Below, one piece after another: positions 5,859 through 13,306 of a stretch of 18,970 nt of DNA. This DNA comes from an uncultured Eubacteriales bacterium (lineage in GTDB: Bacteria > Bacillota > Clostridia > Oscillospirales > Oscillospiraceae). A model generated the notes under the pieces. That model ran no database searches and was not told the DNA's origin. It saw only the letters and a program-made list of their open reading frames with translations. The first letter of the stretch is position 1; each line of letters starts with the position of its first letter. The stretch spans positions 1 to 18,970 of the forward strand of contig USCO01000029.1 in the NCBI GenBank assembly GCA_900553135.1, given 5' to 3'. The translations under genes and the position numbers were made by a program.

Positions 5859-8624
5859 ATGAGCAAATTTGAGTTGAAGCCCGGTTTCTTCTTTACCGGA
5901 GCCCTGGACCACGACCTGAGAGTATTCGATATCATCATGTACACCGAATACGGCACCACCTATAACTCCTACGTGCTGAAAACGGAAAACCACACCGTGC
6001 TCTTCGAGACGGCCAAGGCCAAGTGTCTGGACAGCTGGCTGGAGAAGGTAGGGGAGATCGCCCCTCTGGAGTCCGTGGACTACCTGGTGGTCAGCCACAC
6101 CGAGCCCGACCACAGCGGCAGCGTGGAGCGTCTGCTGGAGCTCAACCCCCGGCTGAAGATCGTGGCCACGCCCTGCGCCATCGGCTTTTTGAAGGAGATC
6201 GTCAACCGGGACTTCTACTCCATCCCCGTAAAGGACGGCCAGACCCTCACCCTGGACGACAAGACCCTGGAGTTCATCGTGGTGCCCAACCTCCACTGGC
6301 CCGACACCATGTACACCTACCTGCGGGAGGACAAGATCCTGGTCACCTGCGACTCCTTCGGCTCCCACTACGCCTGCGACGGCATCCTCTCCAGCGCCGT
6401 CACCGACCAGGAGGGCTACTGGAAGGCCACCAAGTACTACTACGACTGCATCATCGGTCCCTTCAAGTCCTTCATGCTGGACGCCCTGGAGCGTGTGCGT
6501 CCCCTGGAGCTGGACCTCATCTGCCCGGGCCACGGCCCCGTGCTGGACCGGGACATCCCCCAGATGCTGGACACCTACACCCAGTGGTCCACCGTCATCA
6601 ACCCCAACCCCAAGCCCACCGTCATCATCCCCTACGTCAGCGCCTACGGCTACACCGGCCAGCTGGCCCAGGCCATTGCCCAGGGCATCGCCCAGGCGGG
6701 GGACATCGACGTGCGCAGCTATGATATGGTCTCCGCCGACGCCGCCCAGGTGGCCCAGGAGCTGCTCTTTGCCGACGGCTTCCTGCTGGGCACTCCCACC
6801 ATCGTGGGTGAGGCCCTGAAACCCATCTGGGACCTGACCACCGGCATGTTCGCCGCCACCCACGGCGGAAAACTGGCCTCCGCCTTCGGCAGCTACGGCT
6901 GGAGCGGCGAGGGCGTGCCCCACATCATGGAGCGCCTCAAGCAGCTCAAGCTCAAGACGGTGGAGGGCTTCCGGGTGCGCTTCAAGCCCAGTGAGGAGCA
7001 GCTCGCCCAGGCCCAGGAGTACGGCGCCGAGTTTGGCCGCCAGCTGCTGGAGAACCTGCATCCCATCCAGCGCGCCCCCAAGGGCAAGGTGCGCTGCGAC
7101 GTGTGCGGCGCGGTGTTTGATTCCGACGCCGAGGTGTGCCCCGTCTGTAAGGTTGGCCCCGAGCACTTTGTTCCCCTCACCGGGGAGGAGAAGGCCCCCA
7201 AGGAGGAGCTGGTGCGGTGCAAGGTGTGCGGCGCGGTGTTCGACGCCAGCCAGGAGCGCTGCCCTGTCTGCGGCGTGGGCCCCGAGTACTACCTGCCTGT
7301 GAAGGAGGAGAAGAAGGCTTCCGGCACCCGCAAGCTGGTGAAGTGCCTGGTGTGCGGCGAGATCTTCGACTCCTCTCTGGATACCTGCCCCGTCTGCGGC
7401 GTGGGCCGGGACAAGTTTGTGGAGGTGGAGGTGGAGGAGACCACCTTCCGCAACGACACCCAGAACACCTATGTCATCCTGGGCAACGGCTGCGCCGGCG
7501 TCAGCGCCGCCCAGGCCATCCGGGAACGGGACAAGACGGGCCGTATCCTGCTCATCTCCAATGAGGGCCCCGCCTATCAGCGGCCCATGCTCACAAAGGC
7601 CATGCTCTCCGGCCTCACCGCCGACCAGATGGCCCTGCATCCCGCCGGCTGGTATGAGGCCCAGAACATCGTCCAGATCCTGGAGCGCCAGGTGGTGGCG
7701 GTGGACGCCCAGGCCAAGCAGGTGGAGCTGGACGGCGGCTTCAAGCTGCCCTACACCAAGCTGATCTTCGCCCTGGGCAGCGAGTCCTTCATCCCGCCCA
7801 TCCCCGGCCACGACAAGCAGGGAGTGGTGGCCATCCGCCGCCTGGGCGACGTGGAGAAGGTCCAGGCCATGGGCACCTCCCTGAAGAAGGCCGTGGTCAT
7901 CGGCGGCGGCGTGCTGGGTCTGGAGGCCGCCTGGGAGCTGCGCAAGGCGGGCGTCCAGGTCACCGTGCTGGAGCTGGCCCCCAAGCTCATGGGCCGTCAG
8001 CTGGACGACCAGGCCGCCGCTGTGCTGCTGGACGCCTGCGCCAAGTCTGAGGTGCGGGTGGAGACCGGCGTACAAATCCAGGCCATCCAGGGCGGCGAGA
8101 CCGTCACCGGCGTGGAGCTGGGCAGCGGCGAGGTCATCCCCGCCGACCTGGTCATCCTGTCCACCGGCGTACGGGCCAACACCGCCGTGGCCCAGGCCGC
8201 CGGCGTGGAGGTGGACCGGGCCATCGTGGTCAACCAGCGCATGGAGACCAACCTGCCCGGCGTGTACGCCTGCGGCGACTGCGCCCAGTACCAGGGTGTG
8301 AACTACGCCCTGTGGCCCGAGGCCCAGGAGCAGGGCAAGACTGCCGGCGCCTGCGCCACCGGCGAGCTGACCCAGTACCAGCCCATCCGGCCCATCCTGA
8401 ACTTCCACGGCATGAACACTGAGGTGTTCTCCATGGGCGACCCGGGCAAGACCCCCGGCGTGGAGTACAAGACCCTGGAGATCCGGGACGGGGAGAACCT
8501 GCAGCGGCTGTACTTCACTGGCAACCGCCTGTGCGGCGTGATTCTGGTGGGCGACCTGTCCCAGATGGCCGACCTTATGGCCGCCGTGGAGGAGCAGCGC
8601 CCCTTCCAGCAGCTCTTTGCTTAA
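5859..8624 (+). CDS. Multidomain flavodiiron protein with three rubredoxin-like modules and NAD(P)H:rubredoxin reductase (class F-type FDP)
   Basis: A 921-residue cytoplasmic fusion. Residues 1-250 are the diiron beta-lactamase-fold domain with all ligands visible: H80, E82, D84, H85, H146, D165, H225. Residues about 254-395 are an FMN-binding flavodoxin domain. Three short rubredoxin-like modules follow, each CxxC-x10-CxxC: C413/416/427/430, C454/457/468/471 and C496/499/510/513. Residues about 536-921 are a pyridine-nucleotide oxidoreductase: FAD motif GNGCAG (542-547), NAD(P)H motif GGGVLG (682-687), and a second FAD motif around YACGD (803-807). Such class F proteins reduce O2 to water (some FDPs reduce NO) with NADH. 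ATG 5859 has AAAGGAG (5845-5851) upstream; the frame opens earlier, but that extension has no support. It has its own promoter and terminator. Oddity: three rubredoxin modules, whereas the C. difficile class F protein, as I recall it, has one. Confidence 0.95.
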   Translation: MSKFELKPGFFFTGALDHDLRVFDIIMYTEYGTTYNSYVLKTENHTVLFETAKAKCLDSWLEKVGEIAPLESVDYLVVSHTEPDHSGSVERLLELNPRLKIVATPCAIGFLKEIVNRDFYSIPVKDGQTLTLDDKTLEFIVVPNLHWPDTMYTYLREDKILVTCDSFGSHYACDGILSSAVTDQEGYWKATKYYYDCIIGPFKSFMLDALERVRPLELDLICPGHGPVLDRDIPQMLDTYTQWSTVINPNPKPTVIIPYVSAYGYTGQLAQAIAQGIAQAGDIDVRSYDMVSADAAQVAQELLFADGFLLGTPTIVGEALKPIWDLTTGMFAATHGGKLASAFGSYGWSGEGVPHIMERLKQLKLKTVEGFRVRFKPSEEQLAQAQEYGAEFGRQLLENLHPIQRAPKGKVRCDVCGAVFDSDAEVCPVCKVGPEHFVPLTGEEKAPKEELVRCKVCGAVFDASQERCPVCGVGPEYYLPVKEEKKASGTRKLVKCLVCGEIFDSSLDTCPVCGVGRDKFVEVEVEETTFRNDTQNTYVILGNGCAGVSAAQAIRERDKTGRILLISNEGPAYQRPMLTKAMLSGLTADQMALHPAGWYEAQNIVQILERQVVAVDAQAKQVELDGGFKLPYTKLIFALGSESFIPPIPGHDKQGVVAIRRLGDVEKVQAMGTSLKKAVVIGGGVLGLEAAWELRKAGVQVTVLELAPKLMGRQLDDQAAAVLLDACAKSEVRVETGVQIQAIQGGETVTGVELGSGEVIPADLVILSTGVRANTAVAQAAGVEVDRAIVVNQRMETNLPGVYACGDCAQYQGVNYALWPEAQEQGKTAGACATGELTQYQPIRPILNFHGMNTEVFSMGDPGKTPGVEYKTLEIRDGENLQRLYFTGNRLCGVILVGDLSQMADLMAAVEEQRPFQQLFA

Positions 8625-8640
8625 TCCTCTCAACAAAATT

Positions 8641-8677
8641 CCGGGCGGGAGATAAAGCTCTCCCGCCCGGTTTTCTT
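8641..8677 (+). terminator. Strong intrinsic terminator after the flavodiiron fusion
   Basis: CCGGGCGGGAGA (8641-8652) and TCTCCCGCCCGG (8659-8670) form a perfect 12-bp stem with a 6-base loop, followed by TTTTCTT. It starts 16 bases after the stop codon. From here to the rib promoter at 8755 I see no gene. Confidence 0.92.
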
Positions 8678-8754
8678 ACCCTCGTGGCTCTGGCCGGTGG
8701 GGCTTGGTCCTGCCAAAGGCGGGTTGGCGAAGAACACATTTTCTCTCCCGGCGA

Positions 8755-8783
8755 TTGACAGAATCTGAGATTGGTAGTATATT
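8755..8783 (+). promoter_or_regulatory. Sigma-A promoter of the riboflavin operon
   Basis: A consensus TTGACA (8755-8760), 17-base spacer and TATATT (8778-8783). Transcription would start near 8790, about 11 bases before the FMN riboswitch. Confidence 0.88.
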
Positions 8784-8800
8784 GTACTCAATTGAATCAG

Positions 8801-8909
8801 GATCTTCAGGGCGGGGTGAAATTCCCCACCGGTGGTACAGCCCACGAGCCGCAAGGCATGATTCGGTGCAATTCCGAAGCCGACAGTATAGTCTGGATGA
8901 AAGAAGATC
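8801..8909 (+). promoter_or_regulatory. FMN riboswitch (RFN element)
   Basis: The closing helix is GATCTTC (8801-8807) with GAAGATC (8903-8909). Inside are the highly conserved RFN blocks: AGGGCGGGGTGAAATTCCCC, ACCGGTGGTA, GCCCACGAGC, the ATTCGGTGCAATTCCGAAGC arm and CCGACAGTATAGTCTGGATG. A C-to-T/G-to-A pair change against the usual CGGCGG...CCCGCG keeps pairing. FMN binding should stop expression of the rib genes downstream, here by transcription termination at the two hairpins that follow. Confidence 0.97.
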
Positions 8910-8952
8910 GTGTGTTATGCGGGGAAGTATCAAAACCCACACGCATGGTGCC

Positions 8953-8988
8953 GCTCTGGAATGATATTCATTCCAGAGCTTTCTTTTT
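8953..8988 (+). terminator. Riboswitch expression platform, terminator hairpin 1
   Basis: GCTCTGGAATGA (8953-8964) and TCATTCCAGAGC (8968-8979) form a perfect 12-bp stem with a TAT loop, followed by TTTCTTTTT (8980-8988). It lies 44 bases after the RFN element. GCATGG (8943-8948) can also pair with CCATGC (8990-8995) around it. Confidence 0.85.
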
Positions 8989-9020
8989 GCCATGCTGTGG
9001 GGGCCTTTTCCCGCACCATG

Positions 9021-9057
9021 ATGCCTTGAACCTTCCGTTCAAGGCATTTTTCTTTTT
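9021..9057 (+). terminator. Riboswitch expression platform, terminator hairpin 2
   Basis: ATGCCTTGAAC (9021-9031) and GTTCAAGGCAT (9037-9047) form an 11-bp stem with a CTTCC loop, followed by TTTTCTTTTT ending at 9057, one base before the ribD ribosome binding site region (AGGAGG 9059-9064). Its left arm is complementary over 8 bases to CAAGGCAT inside the RFN element (8852-8859), which could serve as the alternative partner when FMN is absent. Confidence 0.82.
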
Positions 9058-9070
9058 CAGGAGGCACAGT

Positions 9071-10177
9071 ATGAACGACGCCGACTATATGAGCCTTGCC
9101 CTGGAGCTGGCCCGGCGGGGGATGGGCTGGACCTCTCCCAACCCCATGGTGGGGGCCGTGCTGGTGAAGGATGGTCAGATCATCGGTCAGGGGTGGCACA
9201 CCAGGTACGGAGCCCTCCACGCCGAGCGGGAGGCCTTGAAGAGCTGCACCCAGTCCCCCCAGGGAGCCACCCTGTATGTGACCCTGGAGCCCTGCTGCCA
9301 CCACGGCCGCCAGCCGCCCTGCACCCAGGCCATTCTGGATGCCGGGATCGCCCGGGTGGTGGTAGGCTCCCATGACCCCAATCCCTTGGTGGCGGGCAAG
9401 GGGCTGCGTATTCTGCGGGAGCACGGCATCCAGGTGGAGACCGGGGTGTGCCAGGAGGCCTGCGATGCCTTGAACCAGGTGTTTTTCCATTACATCCAGA
9501 CCCGACAGCCCTACGTGGTGCTGAAGTACGCCATGACCATGGACGGAAAGATTGCCACCCGCACCGGGGCCTCCAAGTGGATCACCGGGGAGGCGGCCCG
9601 GCGCCGGGTCCATGAGGATCGCCACCGCTGCGCCGCCATTCTGGCGGGGGTTGGCACCGTGATAGCTGATGACCCTTTGCTCACCTGCCGTATGGAGGAA
9701 GGCAAGAACCCCATCCGGGTCATCTGCGACACCCATCTGCGCACCCCTCTGGACAGCCAGATCCTCCGCACCGCCCGGGAGGTCCCCACCATCCTGGCCA
9801 CCGCCTGCGCCGAGGAAGGACAGCGGGCCCCCTATGAGGCAGCTGGGTGCCGGGTGTGGACGCTGCCAGAGCGGAAGGGCCATGTGGACCTTGCCGCCCT
9901 CATGGCGCGCCTGGGGCAGGAGGGGATCGACAGCGTGCTGCTGGAGGGGGGCGGCACCCTGAACTGGTCTGCCCTGGAGCAGGGCTTGGTTCAGAAGGTA
10001 CAGGTCTACATCGCCCCCAAGCTCTTTGGGGGCGGGGCGGCCAAGTCTCCGGTGGAGGGGCTGGGCGTGGAGACCCCCGACCAGGCGGTGCGGCTGGTCC
10101 ATACCACCATTACCCCGCTGGGGGAGGATTTTTTGCTGGAGAGCGAGGTGGAATCTCATGTTTACCGGGATCGTTGA
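9071..10177 (+). CDS. ribD: Bifunctional riboflavin biosynthesis deaminase/reductase RibD
   Basis: A 368-residue enzyme, the usual RibD length. It deaminates 2,5-diamino-6-ribosylamino-pyrimidinone 5'-phosphate and then reduces the ribosyl side chain with NADPH. The N-terminal cytidine-deaminase-like domain (1-145) has the zinc motif HAE (H50, E52) and PCCHHGRQPPC (C75, C84). The C-terminal reductase domain (about 147-368) shows KYAMTMDGKIATRTGASKWITG, VGTVIADDPLLTCR and LLEGGGTLNWS. ATG 9071 is chosen because AGGAGG lies 6 bases upstream. The frame is open further up to 8771, but that stretch is the riboswitch leader and cannot be coding. First gene of the operon; it overlaps ribE by 20 bases. 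Confidence 0.97.
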   Translation: MNDADYMSLALELARRGMGWTSPNPMVGAVLVKDGQIIGQGWHTRYGALHAEREALKSCTQSPQGATLYVTLEPCCHHGRQPPCTQAILDAGIARVVVGSHDPNPLVAGKGLRILREHGIQVETGVCQEACDALNQVFFHYIQTRQPYVVLKYAMTMDGKIATRTGASKWITGEAARRRVHEDRHRCAAILAGVGTVIADDPLLTCRMEEGKNPIRVICDTHLRTPLDSQILRTAREVPTILATACAEEGQRAPYEAAGCRVWTLPERKGHVDLAALMARLGQEGIDSVLLEGGGTLNWSALEQGLVQKVQVYIAPKLFGGGAAKSPVEGLGVETPDQAVRLVHTTITPLGEDFLLESEVESHVYRDR

Positions 10178-10805
10178 GGAACTGGGCACTGTGCGCTCCG
10201 TGCGCCGGGGAGCGCACTCGTCGGTGCTGTCCATTTCCGCAAAGGAAGTGCTGTCCGACCTGAAGGTGGGAGACAGCGTGGCGGTGAACGGGGTGTGTCT
10301 CACCGCCACCACAGTGGACAGCGGCGGCTTTACCGCCGACGTGATGCACGAAACGCTGAACCGCTCCTCTCTGGGCGCTCTCACGGCGGGCAGCCACGTG
10401 AATCTGGAGCGGGCCATGGCGGCAAACGGACGCTTTGGAGGCCACATCGTCTCCGGTCACATCGACGGCACGGGCACCATCACCGCCCTGAAACAAGACG
10501 ACAACGCCCTGTGGTACACCGTCTCCGCCCCGCCGGCCCTTTTGCGGTACATTGTGGAGAAGGGCTCCGTGGCCATCGACGGCGTCAGCCTGACGGTGGC
10601 GGCGGTGGGGGAGAGCTGGTTTTCCATCTCTGCGATTCCCCATACTGTGGCGGTCACCCTGCTGGGGGAAAAGGGCGTAGGGGACGTGGTCAACCTGGAA
10701 AACGACGTCATCGGCAAATATGTGGAGAAGCTGCTGCGGCCTCAGACTCAGGAGGCGCCCAAGCGCTCCCTCACATTGGAATTTTTAGCGGAACACGGGT
10801 TTTAA
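10158..10805 (+). CDS. ribE: Riboflavin synthase alpha subunit
   Basis: A 215-residue protein that dismutates two 6,7-dimethyl-8-ribityllumazine molecules to riboflavin and the RibH product's precursor pyrimidine. It has the typical duplicated lumazine-binding barrels: the first begins MFTGIVEELGTV, with VAVNGVCLTATTV and ADVMHETLNRSSLG; the second has GGHIVSGHIDGTGTI, VAIDGVSLTVAAV and FSISAIPHT. Active as a homotrimer in the family. The ATG lies inside the end of ribD, with GAGGTGG (10145-10151) 6 bases upstream, which suggests translational coupling. This gene is called ribC in E. coli and ribE in B. subtilis usage. Confidence 0.96.
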   Translation: MFTGIVEELGTVRSVRRGAHSSVLSISAKEVLSDLKVGDSVAVNGVCLTATTVDSGGFTADVMHETLNRSSLGALTAGSHVNLERAMAANGRFGGHIVSGHIDGTGTITALKQDDNALWYTVSAPPALLRYIVEKGSVAIDGVSLTVAAVGESWFSISAIPHTVAVTLLGEKGVGDVVNLENDVIGKYVEKLLRPQTQEAPKRSLTLEFLAEHGF

Positions 10806-10829
10806 GCATTGACAAGGAGGATCACAACT

Positions 10830-12032
10830 ATGGAACATCCCTATTGTACCGTGGAGGTAGCTCTGGAAGAGCTGCGGGCAGGCCATCTCATCATCACCAT
10901 CGACGACCCCGACCGGGAGAACGAGGGAGACCTGATCTGCGCGGCTCAGTTTGCCACCACGGAGAATGTCAATTTTATGGCCGTCCACGCCAAGGGACTC
11001 ATCTGCACCCCCATGAGCGAGGAGGTCGCCGCCCGGCTGGGGCTGGAACAGATGGTAAAGGTAAACACCGACAACCACTGCACCGCCTTTACCGTCTCCA
11101 TCGACCACGTAGACACCACCACCGGCATCTCGGCCCAGGAGCGGGGTTACACCTGCCGCAAGTGCGTGGACCCCTCCACCCGGCCTGAGGACCTGCGCCG
11201 CCCCGGCCACGTATTTCCCTTGGTGGCCCGGCGGGGAGGCGTGCTCACCCGCAACGGCCACACCGAGGCCACGGTGGACCTGTGCCGCCTGGCGGGGCTG
11301 ACCCCCTGCGGCCTGTGCTGTGAGATCATGCGGGACGACGGCACCATGATGCGCACCACTGAGCTGCTGGAGAAGGCCCGGGAGTGGGGACTGAAGGTCA
11401 TCACCATCAAGGCGCTTCAGGACTACTGCCGTCTCCACGACAAGCACGTGGTCCGGGAGGCGTCGGCCAAACTTCCCACCCGCTATGGGGAGTTCCAGAT
11501 CTACGGCTATATCAACGACCTCACCGGAGAGCACCATGTAGCCCTGGTGAAAGGGGAGATCGGGGATGGCCGGGACATCCTGTGCCGGGTCCACTCCGAG
11601 TGCCTCACGGGGGACGTGTTTGGCTCCCGGCGGTGTGACTGCGGCCAGCAGCTGGCTGCCGCCATGACCCAAATCGACCGGGAGGGCCGGGGCGTGCTGC
11701 TGTACATGCGCCAAGAGGGCCGGGGCATCGGCCTGATCAACAAGCTCAAGGCCTATGAGCTCCAGGAACAGGGCTTTGACACCGTGGACGCCAATGTGAA
11801 GCTGGGCTTTGCCCCAGACCTGCGGGAATACTGGACAGGGGCCCAGATCCTGCGGGATCTTGGCATCAGGACCATGCGTCTGCTCACGAACAATCCGGAC
11901 AAGATCTACCAGCTCTCCGACTTCGGTCTGGAGATCACCCAGCGGGTCCCCATCCAGGTAGAGGCCAACCAGGATGACCTGTTCTATCTGCGCACCAAGC
12001 AGCGCCGCATGGGACATATTCTCAACTACTGA
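10830..12032 (+). CDS. ribBA: Bifunctional DHBP synthase / GTP cyclohydrolase II RibBA
   Basis: A 400-residue fusion that supplies both precursors of riboflavin. The N-terminal DHBP synthase domain (1-200) turns ribulose 5-phosphate into 3,4-dihydroxy-2-butanone 4-phosphate; it shows DDPDRENEGDL (25-35) and RNGHTEATVDL (141-151). The C-terminal GTP cyclohydrolase II domain (about 206-400) opens GTP to the diaminopyrimidinone; it has zinc cysteines C258, C269 and C271 in HSECLTGDVFGSRRCDCG, then RQEGRGIGL (294-302) and LLTNNPDK. ATG 10830 has AAGGAGG (10814-10820) 9 bases upstream; the in-frame TTG at 10809 precedes that SD and is less likely. 24 bases separate it from ribE. Confidence 0.97.
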   Translation: MEHPYCTVEVALEELRAGHLIITIDDPDRENEGDLICAAQFATTENVNFMAVHAKGLICTPMSEEVAARLGLEQMVKVNTDNHCTAFTVSIDHVDTTTGISAQERGYTCRKCVDPSTRPEDLRRPGHVFPLVARRGGVLTRNGHTEATVDLCRLAGLTPCGLCCEIMRDDGTMMRTTELLEKAREWGLKVITIKALQDYCRLHDKHVVREASAKLPTRYGEFQIYGYINDLTGEHHVALVKGEIGDGRDILCRVHSECLTGDVFGSRRCDCGQQLAAAMTQIDREGRGVLLYMRQEGRGIGLINKLKAYELQEQGFDTVDANVKLGFAPDLREYWTGAQILRDLGIRTMRLLTNNPDKIYQLSDFGLEITQRVPIQVEANQDDLFYLRTKQRRMGHILNY

Positions 12033-12064
12033 AACTCATTATCATAAAACAGGAGGAATGAATC

Positions 12065-12532
12065 ATGAAAACTCTGGAAGGCAATCTGGTCGCTCAAAAT
12101 CTGAAAGTAGGCATCGTGTGTGCCCGCTTCAACGAATTCATTGTGTCAAAGCTGCTCAGCGGCTGTGAGGACGGCCTGCTGCGCCATGGGGTCAACGCCG
12201 ACGACATCAGCGTGGCCTGGGTCCCCGGCGCCTTTGAGATTCCCCTCATCGCCGCCAAGATGGCCAAAAGCGGCAAGTATGACGCCGTCATCGCCCTGGG
12301 GGCGGTGATTCGGGGCAGCACCAGCCACTACGACTACGTGTGTAACGAGGTATCCAAGGGCATAGCCTCCGTGGCCCTGGAGAGCGGCGTACCCGTCATG
12401 TTCGGCGTCCTTACCACCGACACCATCGAGCAGGCCATTGAGCGCGCCGGCACCAAGGCAGGCAACAAGGGCGCCGAGTGCGCTCAGGGGGCTATTGAGA
12501 TGGTCAACCTGATTCGTTCCCTGGACGCCTGA
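12065..12532 (+). CDS. ribH: 6,7-dimethyl-8-ribityllumazine synthase RibH
   Basis: A 155-residue protein of standard length that condenses 5-amino-6-ribitylaminouracil with DHBP. Family motifs are present: VCARFNEFIV (18-27), WVPGAFEIP (52-60), GAVIRGSTSHYDYV (79-92) with the catalytic histidine H88, and VMFGVLTTDT. It assembles into an icosahedral or pentameric shell in homologues. ATG 12065 has AGGAGG (12051-12056) 8 bases upstream; the ATG at 12058 is out of frame. The stop overlaps nothing but the HAD phosphatase starts two bases later. Confidence 0.97.
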   Translation: MKTLEGNLVAQNLKVGIVCARFNEFIVSKLLSGCEDGLLRHGVNADDISVAWVPGAFEIPLIAAKMAKSGKYDAVIALGAVIRGSTSHYDYVCNEVSKGIASVALESGVPVMFGVLTTDTIEQAIERAGTKAGNKGAECAQGAIEMVNLIRSLDA

Positions 12533-12534
12533 GC

Positions 12535-13212
12535 ATGGTCAACCTGCTCTTTGACTATGACGGCACCCTCCACGACAGCCTGGCCATTTACGCCCCCGCC
12601 GTCCAGGCGGCCTACGACACTCTGGTGGCAAAGGGCTATGCCGCGCCCAAGACTTGGCCCCGGGAAACCATTCGTCAGTGGATCGGCCTGACCCCCCAGG
12701 AGATGTGGGACCGCTTTCAGCCCAACTTGCCCCGGGAGGAACAGCTTGCACGCAGCGCCCAGGTGGGGGACGAGATGCTGGCCCTGATCGGGCAGGGCCG
12801 GGCACAGCTGTACCCCGGCGTGCCCCAGGTGCTGGACCGGCTGAAGGGGATGGGGCTGCGCCTGCTCCTGCTGAGCAACTGCCCCGCCGCCTACCTCCAG
12901 GCCCACAGGGCCTGCTTTGGGCTGGAGCGCTGGTTTGATGGTCTCTATTGCGGGGAAGAATTTCAGTACCGGCCCAAGCACGAGATCCTGCCCATCCTGC
13001 GGATGAAGTGGCAAGGAACATTCCTTGTCATTGGAGACCGGGAGCAGGATGTGGAGATGGCACGGCGAAACCATGTGCCCGCCGTGGGTTGTCTGTACGG
13101 ATACGGCAGCCGGGAGGAGCTGGCCTGGGCGGACCAACTCATCCAAAGCGTTGAGGAGCTGCCCGCCTTGGTGGAGAAGTTTGTTCGGAGAGAAGGGACA
13201 CAGACTTCCTGA
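12535..13212 (+). CDS. HAD-family hydrolase in the rib operon, candidate ArPP phosphatase
   Basis: A 225-residue HAD phosphatase with all four motifs: DYDGTL with D7 and D9, LLLSN (S114), lysine K148 in YRPKHE, and IGDREQD (D168, D172). The insert between motif I and II is an alpha-helical cap as in phosphoglycolate-phosphatase-like (subfamily I) enzymes. It starts two bases after ribH with no clear SD, so its translation is probably coupled, and the operon terminator follows. Riboflavin synthesis requires removal of phosphate from 5-amino-6-ribitylamino-uracil 5'-phosphate, and HAD enzymes do this in Bacillus (YcsE, YwtE, YitU) and E. coli (YbjI, YigB). Assigning that role here is inference from position; a general sugar-phosphate phosphatase is the alternative. 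Confidence 0.88.
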   Translation: MVNLLFDYDGTLHDSLAIYAPAVQAAYDTLVAKGYAAPKTWPRETIRQWIGLTPQEMWDRFQPNLPREEQLARSAQVGDEMLALIGQGRAQLYPGVPQVLDRLKGMGLRLLLLSNCPAAYLQAHRACFGLERWFDGLYCGEEFQYRPKHEILPILRMKWQGTFLVIGDREQDVEMARRNHVPAVGCLYGYGSREELAWADQLIQSVEELPALVEKFVRREGTQTS

Positions 13213-13229
13213 AACATTTCATATCCCGC

Positions 13230-13262
13230 AAGCCGCCGTCCCTGCAAAGGGCGGCGGCTTTT
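13230..13262 (+). terminator. Terminator of the riboflavin operon
   Basis: AAGCCGCCG (13230-13238) pairs with CGGCGGCTT (13252-13260); CCCT/AGGG extends the stem after one bulged T, with a GCAA loop. TTTT follows (13259-13262). It lies 17 bases after the HAD stop and between two convergent genes. On the minus strand no T-run follows, so it probably does not terminate yqeC well. Confidence 0.88.
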
Positions 13263-13306
13263 CCATCTGCGCGGAATGTTGTCGTAGGTTACCCCGGGCC
13301 TTCGGC

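Noticed and set aside
4533..8636. A 1367-codon open frame on the minus strand opposite the DUF362 and flavodiiron genes
   Set aside because: It is the antisense of two clear genes with strong GC3 bias, crosses their intergenic promoter, is low-complexity (His/Gly/Leu/Val-rich) and resembles no family.
8771..9070. A 100-codon in-frame extension upstream of ribD
   Set aside because: It would translate the FMN riboswitch and both terminators; the SD and family length support ATG 9071.
13230..13262. A bidirectional terminator also serving yqeC
   Set aside because: On the minus strand the stem is followed by GCGGGATATG, not a T-run; only the rib operon side is supported.
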